A stretch of DNA of 64,000 bases from assembly GCF_024509555.1 (NCBI RefSeq), contig NZ_JAMWEL010000006.1, forward strand, positions 1 through 64,000, written 5' to 3'. Position numbers and translations under genes: made by a program. Positions 26,931-36,210 of the stretch are shown here, one piece after another; position 1 is the first letter of the stretch, and every line of letters starts with the position of its first letter. The notes beneath the pieces were generated by a model. It did not search any database, had not been told where the DNA came from, and saw nothing but the letters and a program-made list of their open reading frames with translations. Origin of the DNA: Streptococcus suis. GTDB lineage: Bacteria > Bacillota > Bacilli > Lactobacillales > Streptococcaceae.

Positions 26931-29282
26931 TCATGTCCTCATTTTTTCAGGGTCCGTACTCATGATGTCAAAGAGCTTGGTGTGTTGTGGAATCTTATTT
27001 TTGAATGGAACAACGGTGGAACCGGCCTTGATTAGCCCAGCCCCTTTTTCAGGATTGACCAAGTACTTCTCCAGCTCTTTAGAAAGCCCAAGCATATGCA
27101 CCAATTCTTCGCGATCGCTCTTGGCCTGTTTTAAAAGAATCATAAACTCGCTATTGGCAATAATGCGTCTGCCGTTGGCATCCAAAAGAAGTGTCTCCAC
27201 ATTTTGAGTAATGCCTGTCGGTATCGCCCCATACTTACGGACACGACTCCAGAGTTTAAAGAAAAAATCAGAGGCATACTTGTCCAATAAGAGAAGCTGC
27301 ATTTCATCAAAGTATATCCAGGTCTTCTTGCCTAGTTTTTGATTTTTGACCACCCGATTCCAAATCTGGTCAAAGATAACCATGAGGGCAATTTGTTTTA
27401 ATTCATCGCCTAACTTTTTGACATTGTAAATCAGGAAATGACTGTCTGTTTTAATATTGGTCCGATGTGAAAATATGTCCAGCGACCCTTCCACATAGAG
27501 TTCCATATCCAGTGCCAAGTCCTTAGCTTCCTGTTCAGGTTGTTGAGCTAAGACAAAGACCCATTCGACCAAGGACGGTGTGTCAAAATGCTTATAGGTC
27601 AAGCGTGTCACACGATCTATCAAGGATTTTTCACGACCATCCATTTTGCGGTCCAAGAGCTTTCCAATCCAAGACAAGAGAAATTCGGACTTAACCTTAA
27701 CCGGATCCTCATCCATATTCTCATCAGATAGATCTAAGACATTTAAGAAGGTAGTGGAATCTGGAGCAATATCAATACTCTCCCCACCAAAGGCTTGACC
27801 AATAATACTGTACTCATTTTCTGGGTCAACAATAATAATTTCAGTATCACTATCTGCTTCCTTGAGCTTAGTAGAGATGATTTCGTGTTTTGTCGCCATC
27901 CCTTTGCCCGCTCCAGAAGTCCCTAAAATCAAACCTGACGGAGTATTTAACTTGCCACGGTCAATACTGATGATATTACTTGAGATTTGATTGATGCCAT
28001 AAAATTTCCCACCCTTGTCCTGAATATCAACGGAAGTCCAAGGGGCATTCACAGCAATATTCGAGGTTAAGAGCGACCGAGAAACACCTTCAAGATAGTT
28101 CTTCCCAAATGGCAAGAGACTATTAAAAGCAGCTTCTTGCATATAGGTCAAGTTATCGATAATCATATCATTAGACCCTGCAACTTGCTTGATAATATCA
28201 AGAGATTGTTTGAGTTGGTCTTCAGTATCCGCAAGCACGCCAATTAGAAATACGGTGTCAAACAGTTTATCTCCTGTTTGGGTCATGGTTTGAAGAAGAG
28301 CCTCAGCTTCATCGATGTTGTTCTCAAGAACATGGCCGACCTTCTCCAAATAGATTCCAGTCCGAGCCATTTTTTGTTGTTCACCAATCTTTTGTGATTC
28401 CATCAAGGTCTTCTTGGTTCTTAGCTTGGTCATGGTTTCAGACTTGGTAGAGCCTTTGGCATGTAGACTAATCATCACTTCCAAATCTGACTGCATCAAG
28501 TCTCGAATAAATTTATCCCCTAGCTCCATACCATAATCACGAACATAGACAATCTGTAATAATCGATCGTCCAATTCAATATGATTCTTGTGTTTAAAGG
28601 AAAGGTAGGTTGGGGCCATAAAGTGTTTGGTGGATTGACCTGAGAGAGTCAAATCCTTGTAAGAAAACGGTAAATGATTTTCACCTCGCAACATATCCGC
28701 AAGGACATTCACTCGCTCCTCTCCACCGAGCAAACCAAGAGATACATCAATCTCTGAAAAGCCACTCTTGAAATATTCTCCAATTTGTGACAGAGAACGA
28801 AAAGCTAGTTTTGGTGTTTGGTCGCTCTTGCCAAATGAAAGAAACTTGACAGCTGAAAAGTTGTTCTCACCCGCCTCTAAGTTGGCATCCATCATGCGAT
28901 TCAATTCATCACGATAAGCATCAAACCCATCTTCCTGCAAGGGATAGAGAATACTCTTACGGAATTTTTCCAAATTAACTTTTTGATTGAAAATGGTCAG
29001 TTGGAAATTAGTCTTATCATCCAGCGAATTGATTAAATCGGAATATTTCTCAACAATAGCTCCTTTATCGTCTAAGCCAACTGTTTGATAATTGACATCT
29101 CCTAAGAGATAGGTTTGTGAAAAATAGCTTGGACTGACCTGCATAAGGCCATTCTGAAAAAGCCCTTGATAGGCTAACGTATTTACGGTTGATGGTCTGA
29201 TCTCCTGCTTCTGTGTTTTCGTCTTTTGCTTTTTGTCATTAGAAGAGGTCTTTGATTTCATTGAGTGTTTTAATTTTTTCAC
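26931..29282 (-). CDS. virB4: VirB4-family conjugation ATPase
   Basis: 783 aa from a GTG at 29282 with AAGGAG 6 nt upstream. P-loop GTSGAGKGMATKHE is near residue 450 and Walker B WIYFDEMQLLL near 660; the C-terminal arginine-finger region GAIPTGITQNVETLLL follows. It powers substrate transport by the type IV secretion channel at the inner face of the membrane. Its start overlaps the PrgI-like gene by 44 bp. Confidence 0.93.
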   Translation of the reverse strand: MKKLKHSMKSKTSSNDKKQKTKTQKQEIRPSTVNTLAYQGLFQNGLMQVSPSYFSQTYLLGDVNYQTVGLDDKGAIVEKYSDLINSLDDKTNFQLTIFNQKVNLEKFRKSILYPLQEDGFDAYRDELNRMMDANLEAGENNFSAVKFLSFGKSDQTPKLAFRSLSQIGEYFKSGFSEIDVSLGLLGGEERVNVLADMLRGENHLPFSYKDLTLSGQSTKHFMAPTYLSFKHKNHIELDDRLLQIVYVRDYGMELGDKFIRDLMQSDLEVMISLHAKGSTKSETMTKLRTKKTLMESQKIGEQQKMARTGIYLEKVGHVLENNIDEAEALLQTMTQTGDKLFDTVFLIGVLADTEDQLKQSLDIIKQVAGSNDMIIDNLTYMQEAAFNSLLPFGKNYLEGVSRSLLTSNIAVNAPWTSVDIQDKGGKFYGINQISSNIISIDRGKLNTPSGLILGTSGAGKGMATKHEIISTKLKEADSDTEIIIVDPENEYSIIGQAFGGESIDIAPDSTTFLNVLDLSDENMDEDPVKVKSEFLLSWIGKLLDRKMDGREKSLIDRVTRLTYKHFDTPSLVEWVFVLAQQPEQEAKDLALDMELYVEGSLDIFSHRTNIKTDSHFLIYNVKKLGDELKQIALMVIFDQIWNRVVKNQKLGKKTWIYFDEMQLLLLDKYASDFFFKLWSRVRKYGAIPTGITQNVETLLLDANGRRIIANSEFMILLKQAKSDREELVHMLGLSKELEKYLVNPEKGAGLIKAGSTVVPFKNKIPQHTKLFDIMSTDPEKMRT

Positions 29283-29592
29283 GTTGGTCTCCTTTTCTTC
29301 CAGTAAATGTGCGGTCTGGCACTGTTAGTTCATAATGAAAACGGTACTTGAGGTAGGTTTCAAATGGTAAGTCATTGGGTCTATAGACCCCAAATAACAT
29401 GAGTGGAATGGTAAAGCTAAAAACAAAACCATAGACAAACCAATCCCCAAATTGCCAATAAAATAGGTTCAAGCCCAATACCAAAATGGTTATGGCGACG
29501 GCTGGAAATACAAAAATAACCTGTCTAGTTGTAAATCCTAGCCATGCCCTGTGTTGAACCTTTGAGATGTCCTTAAAGACACGAGTGTTCAT
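29239..29592 (-). CDS. PrgI-family channel protein
   Basis: 117 aa from ATG 29592 (GGAGA 6 nt upstream); the longer frame overlaps the VirB6 gene and has no site. Two membrane spans (about 25-45 and 50-70) follow a short basic start KDISKVQHRAWLGFTTRQ, the layout of PrgI/TcpE-like proteins that sit next to VirB4 in Gram-positive systems. The C-terminal half is cytoplasmic. Confidence 0.82.
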   Translation of the reverse strand: MNTRVFKDISKVQHRAWLGFTTRQVIFVFPAVAITILVLGLNLFYWQFGDWFVYGFVFSFTIPLMLFGVYRPNDLPFETYLKYRFHYELTVPDRTFTGRKGDQREKIKTLNEIKDLF

Positions 29593-29653
29593 AAATATTC
29601 TCCAATCTAAGTAAGCTATAAAAAAAGGAGGCGAGATAATGACTCCCTTCCTC

Positions 29654-30508
29654 CTACATCCCCAAAATACTTCGGGCGGTTCGTTGACTGCCAACTAAAG
29701 CAATGATTAACAATATAGCCTGTACCAAGCCACCAAACATAATGGCGAGTGATTCCATCACTCCAGCTCCATTTGATACGGCAATCTTTCCAGCCGATTC
29801 AAACAAGGGAACAAGAGATACAATTAGAAAAATCAAAATACCTTGAACGGCATAGACCATGATGTTTTTAAGATAGCCAATCCCAACACTTCTCCAGTCA
29901 TCACTTAGGAAGGTCGGAATGGTAACAGGGGCAAAAGGTATCATCAGATAGAGTTGGATAAAGCGAATGGTAATCAAGATATTGACAACCATGATGCTGG
30001 CCATTCGTACCAACCAAATGAGAATCGCAAAAAAGCCAATAATCATTTTTCCTACAATTCCAGATCCCTTAATGCCTGAGATGGTATCATAATTAGCACC
30101 ACCATTCGTGACAAGACTTGCCACTTGTTCAATAACATAAGAGGCAATGGCAATAATGGCTTCCACAATAACCGTCGTATTGGTAATCACGACCGCGACC
30201 ATGATGTAGCTGACAATCATAGGTGCCATGGCTTCAAAGGTCATTGCACCACCTGAGTTTGCGATTTTCTTGGCCATTTTTGAAAATTCGAGTACGAGAA
30301 CAACCGCAAGAATAGCTACTCCCAAGGGTTGCATAATCCCCTTGGTAATGGCTGTCATGTAAGACCACACCGTCGGATTAAAGTCCGCTAGTGACTTAAC
30401 CAAGTTGGCGGTTGATTCTAAATCCACTTGAAACCCTTCAAAAAGGCTATCACTAGATACTTTTTCAGAGGCTAGAAATACAAAAGGTGACGTAAAATTC
30501 ATTATCAT
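29654..30508 (-). CDS. VirB6-like polytopic channel protein
   Basis: 284 aa with five to six predicted membrane helices (near 60-80, 95-120, 125-145, 165-190, 220-245, 255-280). It resembles TrbL/VirB6 subunits that form the translocation pore. Its ribosome site GGGGAGGA lies unusually far (14 nt) from the ATG at 30508, so a slightly different start is possible. It lies between the small membrane protein and PrgI genes, as in related ICEs. Confidence 0.85.
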   Translation of the reverse strand: MIMNFTSPFVFLASEKVSSDSLFEGFQVDLESTANLVKSLADFNPTVWSYMTAITKGIMQPLGVAILAVVLVLEFSKMAKKIANSGGAMTFEAMAPMIVSYIMVAVVITNTTVIVEAIIAIASYVIEQVASLVTNGGANYDTISGIKGSGIVGKMIIGFFAILIWLVRMASIMVVNILITIRFIQLYLMIPFAPVTIPTFLSDDWRSVGIGYLKNIMVYAVQGILIFLIVSLVPLFESAGKIAVSNGAGVMESLAIMFGGLVQAILLIIALVGSQRTARSILGM

Positions 30509-30526
30509 GTCATGTGCTGTCCTCCC

Positions 30527-30769
30527 CTAAATGGTAATCTGAGTCACAAAAGCACCAGCGGCTCCCACCATGACCCCACCAACAATTTCTAGAATGGCAT
30601 TTCGGACACCTGGTCCACCATCTTTAATGTTGGTTGAAAGGTTGATAATGCCCATGACAACAAGAAAGGCTCCTACTGCAATTAAGCCTTTTTGTAATAG
30701 AGACATGGCTTGAGAGAACATGGAGCTGGCATCCACTCCGTAAACAAAGCCTGATAGTTTTTGATTCAT
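30527..30769 (-). CDS. Small two-helix membrane protein, conjugation (VirB2/Maff2-like)
   Basis: 80 aa from ATG 30769 (GAGGA 5 nt upstream). Two hydrophobic helices (about 27-47 and 58-78) flank a conserved-looking loop STNIKDGGPGVRNAILEIVGG. The size, Gly-rich helices and position between virD4 and virB6 fit the small pilin-like or Maff2-type proteins of Gram-positive type IV systems. Exact role not established from sequence. Confidence 0.75.
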   Translation of the reverse strand: MNQKLSGFVYGVDASSMFSQAMSLLQKGLIAVGAFLVVMGIINLSTNIKDGGPGVRNAILEIVGGVMVGAAGAFVTQITI

Positions 30770-30786
30770 ATAATTCCTCATTTCTA

Positions 30787-32604
30787 TTAATGTAGTGTCG
30801 TTTCTGTGCTTAAATCCCTTATTTTATGGCCTGACAATTCTAGCTCTTCCTCAGCGGTTAGGGGATTGATGCGATAGTGCCACCACCGTTCATCGGTTTC
30901 CTTATCCGCAAGCCATTTCCAATTCTTATGTTTGGGTGGAAAATATTTCTTGGTTCGAAAAACAGGAACTCCTGCAATGCGTACGAGGCACTCATCTCGT
31001 TTCATATTCCCGACTTCATCAGCCGTCATCAAGTCACGGGCAATTTTCTGGTGAGAGATAGAACTTGAGCCAGTCTGCCCAAAAGAGCGACTGGTACTTC
31101 TGACATCAATGGTTTGTTTGCCTAATAGACCACTCATAAATTTGAAAGTTTCCTCGTCATTTCCACCCAAATAGAGGAGGCTGTCACAATTCCCCAGTAT
31201 AGTTTTCCAAGCGTCTTTTTCCTTGTAAAGCCCTTGGAGTTGAGCGATATTTTGGAGAATAGGCACAAGACTCATATTCCTAGAACGAACTGTTGAGGTT
31301 TGTTCAGCAAAGTCTGGGATTTCTCCGACATTCGCAAACTCATCCAGATAGCTTCTAACATGAATAGGCAGTTGCCCTTTAAAGTCAACATCAGCCTGTC
31401 TGGTCAAAGTGGAGAAAACTGTAGAGAAAAATAAAGCAGATAGGAAACGAAAGGTCGTATCATTGTCTGGAATAACAAGATAGACCATGGTCTTTTGAGT
31501 GCCCCACGTTTTCAAATCCATAGTGTCTCTTTGCGTCAAATCAATCACCGATTGGATATTAAAAAGGGCAAATTTAGCTGTTGTGACCGCAATCACCGAA
31601 TCCAAGGTCTTGTCCTTGTAGTTTTGAAAATCTGCCCAGTTTCTCATGGTAAAGTTTTCATGACCGTATTTTTTAGCGTGATCTTCAAACAGGACTTCAA
31701 GAACACTTTTGTCCTGATTATCTCCCTTTGATAAGAGTTTGATGAGTTTCCCAATCTCAGAAAAGGCTGGATAACGGCCACGCTTACGTCTTGCTTCCTG
31801 CTCTTGCTTGGAACTTCCTGGTGGATTGTAAAAATCTACCAAATAAGAGGCAATAGCTCTCACCAATGTCATGGAAGCCTCGTCCCAAAATGGATCACTG
31901 CGAGAGCCAGACCCACGGGTATTGTTAAAATAGACCGTTAACATGCGGTTCAAATCATTCTCAGTTTCTACATAACGAAAGGGATTAAAACCGTCTGAAT
32001 TGGTCATATTAACCAAGTCTAAAACCTTGACCTGATAACCGTTTTCTAAAAAGAGCTTGCCTGTCTTTTCAGCCAAATGGTCTTTAGGATCTACGACAAT
32101 ATTGGAACAGTTAAGTTGGATAAGGTTGGGTTTCACAAAGCGAAAGGTCTTGCCTGCCCCAGAACCCCCAATGACAATCAAGTTTTTATTTCGGTCAAAC
32201 TGGGGTTTCTTCTTTTCCAACAAGGTTAGACGAACATCACGAGCCAAAATCGTGTCATTAAAAGGATTCTTACTGTAAAAGTTCCGCTTTTCCTTATTGG
32301 TTCCAAATCGTGCAGAACCGTATTCTTCCCCTTCTCGATAGACCTTCTGTCCTGTCGATACATAAAGATAGACTAGCGTCATCGTTAGAACCCCAAGGAT
32401 AAAGGCAAGAAGAGATTTTTGAGTAAAGGAAAATAGCCATAAAGGTTTGAAAACCTGATTTAACCCCTCTCCTAAGAGGTAGGCAATACGTTCCATAGGT
32501 GGGGCATTGGTTAAACTATCATAGAGCAGGGTTAGACGATGGCAGAAATAACCAAAGGCGAGCCCCAAGAGTCCAAAGACAAATGCTTTTTGCCTGGAAT
32601 ACAT
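30787..32604 (-). CDS. virD4: VirD4-type coupling protein
   Basis: 605 aa: two N-terminal membrane spans (about 8-25 and 60-80), P-loop VIGGSGAGKTFR (about 140-150) and Walker B RSYLDEFANVGE (about 420-430), as in TraG/VirD4 ATPases. It brings the relaxase-DNA complex to the channel. GGAGGTGACC precedes the ATG, which overlaps the stop of the PcfB-like gene (TAATG). Confidence 0.94.
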   Translation of the reverse strand: MYSRQKAFVFGLLGLAFGYFCHRLTLLYDSLTNAPPMERIAYLLGEGLNQVFKPLWLFSFTQKSLLAFILGVLTMTLVYLYVSTGQKVYREGEEYGSARFGTNKEKRNFYSKNPFNDTILARDVRLTLLEKKKPQFDRNKNLIVIGGSGAGKTFRFVKPNLIQLNCSNIVVDPKDHLAEKTGKLFLENGYQVKVLDLVNMTNSDGFNPFRYVETENDLNRMLTVYFNNTRGSGSRSDPFWDEASMTLVRAIASYLVDFYNPPGSSKQEQEARRKRGRYPAFSEIGKLIKLLSKGDNQDKSVLEVLFEDHAKKYGHENFTMRNWADFQNYKDKTLDSVIAVTTAKFALFNIQSVIDLTQRDTMDLKTWGTQKTMVYLVIPDNDTTFRFLSALFFSTVFSTLTRQADVDFKGQLPIHVRSYLDEFANVGEIPDFAEQTSTVRSRNMSLVPILQNIAQLQGLYKEKDAWKTILGNCDSLLYLGGNDEETFKFMSGLLGKQTIDVRSTSRSFGQTGSSSISHQKIARDLMTADEVGNMKRDECLVRIAGVPVFRTKKYFPPKHKNWKWLADKETDERWWHYRINPLTAEEELELSGHKIRDLSTETTLH

Positions 32605-33092
32605 TACAAGGTCACCTCCTTGGTTTTGACTGCCGAAGGTTCTGTTACTCTAATTTTCTCTTTGGCCAGTTCTATCTCTTGGTCCAAGGTTTTATCAAAG
32701 GTTAGACCTTCTAGCTTCTCAGGGTTAGACACCAGTTTCTTCAACAATTCATCCAAGTGATGATCGAGCAAGGTCTTATCCTTGGCATAAAAGTAGAGAT
32801 AGTCTTTTTGCCAACTAATTGCGATTGGCAGTTTTTCTGACTCCATCAACTCCTTAAATTTCTCCACATCGATTGGCTTATCCAGTATGTCTTTACTAAC
32901 ATCTATCGCTTCAATTGCGTAAGGGCTTTGAAGGAGTTCTTCCAGTTTTTGAACCCCAATTTTATAAGCTGAATCTTGAGCTAAGGCTTGCCTAGCCGAC
33001 CATTCTAAGAGCTTTAAGAGGGTTCTGACTGTCAATAAACTACTTCTTTCCACGTATTGCATCGCTTGACGTTCTTGTTGTTCAGATGACAT
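32604..33092 (-). CDS. PcfB-like (DUF3801) conjugation protein
   Basis: 162 aa from ATG 33092 (GAGGAGGT 5 nt upstream). Helical, acidic, with DUF3801-type features: an N-terminal helix with ERSSLLTVRTLLKLLEW and the middle segment FKELMESEKLPIAISW. PcfB of pCF10 works with the coupling protein PcfC and the relaxase, and here too the gene is coupled to virD4. First gene of the secretion operon. Confidence 0.8.
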   Translation of the reverse strand: MSSEQQERQAMQYVERSSLLTVRTLLKLLEWSARQALAQDSAYKIGVQKLEELLQSPYAIEAIDVSKDILDKPIDVEKFKELMESEKLPIAISWQKDYLYFYAKDKTLLDHHLDELLKKLVSNPEKLEGLTFDKTLDQEIELAKEKIRVTEPSAVKTKEVTL

Positions 33093-33131
33093 GGTGACCT
33101 CCTCTTTTTTCGATTCCCTATCAAACATAAG

Positions 33132-33154
33132 GTGCTTCCATAATACGGAAGCAC
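33132..33154 (-). terminator. Hairpin between the CPBP protease and PcfB-like genes
   Basis: Perfect 8-bp stem GTGCTTCC/GGAAGCAC with a 7-nt loop; no long T-run follows on the minus strand. It could weaken transcription or protect the mRNA. Confidence 0.5.
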
Positions 33155-33155
33155 T

Positions 33156-33174
33156 CTTGATTTTGGTATCACAA
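33156..33174. repeat. CTTG-N6-TTATCACAA motif, copy 4
   Basis: CTTGATTTTGGTATCACAA differs from copies 1 and 3 by one base. It contains the TGA stop of the CPBP gene, just as copy 1 contains the TOPRIM stop. Confidence 0.5.
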
Positions 33175-33753
33175 GAAAGTTACGACATAAGCCAAACTAT
33201 TCCAAAGTAAATGTAAGGCGATTGCCGTCATACAATCAGTTTTCAATCGAACAACAGCCAAGGTCAAGCCAAGACAGCTATACATGAGCCAACTCCCTAA
33301 CTGATTGGGGCCATGGGCTAGAACAAAGAGAAAACTGGTCACGCCTATTTGTACAAAAGGGAATGTCAATTTTTCCCAGAGCAACTGCCTATAAACAATC
33401 TCTTCAAGGATACTTGCATTGACCAGAAACAATAAAAAGATAATAGGGGGAACCTGTTTTCCTACTTGTACCAATACCGCTTGATTCCTAGTCTGAACTG
33501 GAAATAGGAAGCTGATGAAGACTGCAAAAGCAACCATAGCCACAAAACCAAGAAGCAACCATCTTAGACGATTGCTTAAGGTTATTTTTTTTGATTGAAG
33601 AGTTTTATGACGGGCAATCTCTAAGCAAGTCACACTTAATAGGACCCATTGTAGCAAGACTATATCCTCTATTGTCAGATACTCTTTCAGGTATAAACTC
33701 ACCAGAAGACCGTTAAGCTGTATAGCTAGATAAAACACCACTATCCTTATCAT
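33169..33753 (-). CDS. CPBP-family intramembrane protease
   Basis: 194 aa from ATG 33753 (GAGG 5 nt upstream; a GTG two codons earlier lacks space). About six membrane helices. Motif EEIVYR (about 120) and the later His in LFVLAHGPNQLG are the glutamate and histidine signature of CAAX/CPBP proteases, linked in bacteria to bacteriocin self-immunity or maturation. The substrate here is unknown. Its start overlaps the HTH-like gene's end by a few bases. Confidence 0.82.
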   Translation of the reverse strand: MIRIVVFYLAIQLNGLLVSLYLKEYLTIEDIVLLQWVLLSVTCLEIARHKTLQSKKITLSNRLRWLLLGFVAMVAFAVFISFLFPVQTRNQAVLVQVGKQVPPIIFLLFLVNASILEEIVYRQLLWEKLTFPFVQIGVTSFLFVLAHGPNQLGSWLMYSCLGLTLAVVRLKTDCMTAIALHLLWNSLAYVVTFL

Positions 33754-33755
33754 TG

Positions 33756-33989
33756 TCACCTCTTAAATAAATCTTCATAATCAATATCTAAGACTAGAAC
33801 AATACGCTCAACCCATCTTGTTTGTGGCATCAGACGATTGGATTTGTAATGTCGCAGTTTTTGATAGAGACGATTAAACTCACTGGGATAGACATATTGA
33901 CCTTTGAATACTTTGCGAGCTAGTTCTGCCCAAGTGATTTCTCTTTCTGAGAGTATGATTTCTAAATTATCCCAAAATCGTTCATTCAT
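33756..33989 (-). CDS. Small HTH-like protein
   Basis: 77 aa from ATG 33989 (AGGTG 5 nt upstream). ITWAELARKVFKGQY...PSEFNRLYQKLRHYKSN looks like a divergent XRE-type helix-turn-helix, followed by WVERIVLVLDIDYEDLFKR, the usual tail of such domains. It may be a small DNA-binding regulator. Translationally linked to the CPBP protease gene. Confidence 0.6.
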   Translation of the reverse strand: MNERFWDNLEIILSEREITWAELARKVFKGQYVYPSEFNRLYQKLRHYKSNRLMPQTRWVERIVLVLDIDYEDLFKR

Positions 33990-33997
33990 CTTCACAC

Positions 33998-34381
33998 CTA
34001 CCCTGTCACTTGTTTCATCAGACTAGCCTGAAACAGCTCTTCTTTTACTTGTCTGGGAAGAAAGGTACGCACTTCGTCTAGCCCAATAGCTGGATAGACA
34101 TGATTCTGACAAACAATGAGTGGCAACCGAAGATTCTGGTCTGGCTTTTGGAGAATGAGCTGAATCATCTCATTCAAACTTATCGAATATTGACGTTTAA
34201 AGCGAAGAAATCGTGGCGACAGCAACTCAAAACAATCCGTGGTTTTGGCAAAGAGTGACAGTAAGATTTCACGGTTTACATCACACGCATTTATACAACG
34301 ATAAGTCACCCCATAGTTGGTCAAAATGGTTAGTAAGTCTTGATTTGTATTGGTATTATTTCCTAGATATACCTCAAGCAT
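33998..34381 (-). CDS. Possible thioredoxin-fold (ArsC/Spx-like) protein
   Basis: 127 aa from ATG 34381 (AGGAGG 5 nt upstream). LEVYLGNNTNTNQDLLTILTNYGVTYRCIN and the cis-Pro-like region NLRLPLIVCQNHVYPAIG recall the Spx/ArsC fold, but the CxxC at the start is absent. It might be an RNA polymerase-binding regulator or a degenerate reductase. Fold assignment is tentative. Confidence 0.5.
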   Translation of the reverse strand: MLEVYLGNNTNTNQDLLTILTNYGVTYRCINACDVNREILLSLFAKTTDCFELLSPRFLRFKRQYSISLNEMIQLILQKPDQNLRLPLIVCQNHVYPAIGLDEVRTFLPRQVKEELFQASLMKQVTG

Positions 34382-34391
34382 AGGCACCTCC

Positions 34392-34820
34392 TTATAGGGT
34401 TAGGCTATTTTCAACTGTTGGTTCAGGATTTGAGAAATAGCGACTCATATCAATGGGCATCCGTCCTTCACCAAAGCACTTGACCGTCACTAGAGTCGTT
34501 AAAATGCCCTCCTTTCCCCTAGCAGAATAATTTTCACCAAAGGCACGAAAGGCCAGGTGATTGTCTTTCGTCAATAGTGTATCTACACCATTTTTAATAT
34601 CCCTAGTTTCCATAAAATCCGAAATCTGATGAAGATTGGATTCGTAGAATAGGGGATCATTCATCTCTTTGTGGTAATCATCTTCAAAAGTTACTTCAAA
34701 GTCACAATCAAAATTGGGGAGTGATAGAATATTTTCCAGTAACTGAATGGTTTCAGCTTGGTGAATACGTTCTTCTAATTCAGTACAATCTAGGATACTT
34801 TTCTTATGTAGTAAGTTCAT
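34392..34820 (-). CDS. Hypothetical ICE protein
   Basis: 142 aa from ATG 34820 (GAGGA 8 nt upstream). Acidic, no membrane segment, mixed helix and strand. Its start lies inside the end of the methyltransferase gene in another frame. No motif recognised. Position in the accessory block behind the methyltransferase suggests an ICE-specific helper. Confidence 0.65.
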   Translation of the reverse strand: MNLLHKKSILDCTELEERIHQAETIQLLENILSLPNFDCDFEVTFEDDYHKEMNDPLFYESNLHQISDFMETRDIKNGVDTLLTKDNHLAFRAFGENYSARGKEGILTTLVTVKCFGEGRMPIDMSRYFSNPEPTVENSLTL

Positions 34821-36159
34821 GTTTTTCTTCCTCTTCCGTTCTTCTAAATTCTCTCGCAATGGCTTCAATAACTGTGACAGTCACGCTATTGCCGGCCTGT
34901 TTGTATAGTTGGCTCTTACTAGAAACACTCTCTGCTCTTTCATAAGCCCAGTCAGGAAAGCCTTGAAGTCTGAAGCACTCTCTTGGTGTCAGTCGTCTTA
35001 TTCTCAAGCGATAAAGTTTCCCCTCTAAGACAATGCCTGTGACTTCATACCACTTATCCTGTCGATATTCCAGAGCAGCAACTACCACTCCCATATTGTC
35101 TGAAGTCGTCAGGGTATTGGATATTCCCTTTCCCACTCGTCCCCTACGTTTGGTTGAGTCTGGATAAGCCAGATTGACAGAGTCTCCAAGAGTTGCCTTT
35201 GCGTACCCTGTTTTTGTGGCTTCCTTGATTTTCAGAAATGGCAGCTCCTCCTTCAGTAAAATCTTTGGCACTTTATCTCCACCTTGCATGGTGGTCAAGG
35301 TCGGTGACAAGCCCGCAATGTCAAATACTCTTCCGGTCTGGTCAAAGCTAGTCGGCAAATTTCCTGCGACAACAACCCCGTGTCTGTCTTGACTGGTCAA
35401 AGTAAACATAGGGTCTTGATTATCCTTAAATCGACGCCCATTTTGACGTTTTTCAATTCTATCTGGGGTTAAGACTGGAATGGCGATTTTAGCTCCCTCT
35501 CCTTTACCTCTTGTTAGTGTAGGAGCAAGTCCACTCGTCAGATAGACTTCACCATTCAAACCACGTTTAGAGGGATTGATATTTCCTAGCCTTTCAAGAT
35601 GAGCTGGGCTGTTTTCTCTTCTGAGAGGAAATATGAATCTGGAACGGTATTTTCTAGAATGTCCGATAATAAAGACCCGCTCTCTGTTTTGCGGGACTTG
35701 GAAGTCCTTACTGTTAAGCACCTGCCATTCGACATCATACCCCAATTCATCCATCGTGGAGAGGATAGTGGCGAACGTCCGTCCCTCGTCGTGATTGAGT
35801 AGGCCTTTGACGTTTTCCAAAAATAGAAAACGTGGTTGGATTTGTTTGGCCGCTCGAGCAATCTCAAAAAAGAGAGTCCCTCGAGTATCTTCAAATCCCA
35901 ATCGTCTGCCTGCGAGTGAAAATGCTTGGCAAGGAAATCCCCCGCAGATGATGTCCACTTGCCCTCTAAATTGTCTAAAGTCATGGTCTGTGACCTCTTT
36001 AATGTCATGGTATTCTATTTCCCCTTCTGTGTTAAACATGGCTTTATAAGATGTTCTGGCGAATTTATCAATTTCACAAAAGCCCAGGCATTTATGACCC
36101 TGTGATTCCATCCCTAGCCTAAAACCGCCTATCCCAGCAAATAAATCTAAAAATTTCAT
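34804..36159 (-). CDS. C5-cytosine DNA methyltransferase
   Basis: 451 aa. Motif I FLDLFAGIGGFRLG, motif IV GGFPCQAFSLAGRRLG with the catalytic Cys (about 72-80), motif VI FLENVKGLLNHD, motif VIII QNRERVFIIG, a target-recognition region about 180-390, and motifs IX/X RECFRLQGFPDW and QAGNSVTV. No restriction endonuclease gene is visible nearby, so it is probably an orphan that masks ICE DNA from host restriction. It follows a terminator, so it has its own promoter or depends on read-through. Confidence 0.93.
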   Translation of the reverse strand: MKFLDLFAGIGGFRLGMESQGHKCLGFCEIDKFARTSYKAMFNTEGEIEYHDIKEVTDHDFRQFRGQVDIICGGFPCQAFSLAGRRLGFEDTRGTLFFEIARAAKQIQPRFLFLENVKGLLNHDEGRTFATILSTMDELGYDVEWQVLNSKDFQVPQNRERVFIIGHSRKYRSRFIFPLRRENSPAHLERLGNINPSKRGLNGEVYLTSGLAPTLTRGKGEGAKIAIPVLTPDRIEKRQNGRRFKDNQDPMFTLTSQDRHGVVVAGNLPTSFDQTGRVFDIAGLSPTLTTMQGGDKVPKILLKEELPFLKIKEATKTGYAKATLGDSVNLAYPDSTKRRGRVGKGISNTLTTSDNMGVVVAALEYRQDKWYEVTGIVLEGKLYRLRIRRLTPRECFRLQGFPDWAYERAESVSSKSQLYKQAGNSVTVTVIEAIAREFRRTEEEEKHELTT

Positions 36160-36178
36160 TTTTCCTCTCTTTCCAACT

Positions 36179-36208
36179 AAAAAAGAGCCTTACACTTGTA
36201 AAACTCTT
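36179..36208 (-). terminator. Terminator after the repA transcription unit
   Basis: On the minus strand AAGAG, inner arms TTACA/TGTAA and CTCTT form a stem followed by TTTTTT. It sits just after the 31-aa ORF and before the methyltransferase gene. Confidence 0.7.
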
Positions 36209-36210
36209 GC

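Noticed and set aside
33998..34381. Functional arsenate reductase
   Set aside because: The catalytic CxxC or N-terminal Cys motif is missing, so only a fold-level resemblance is kept.
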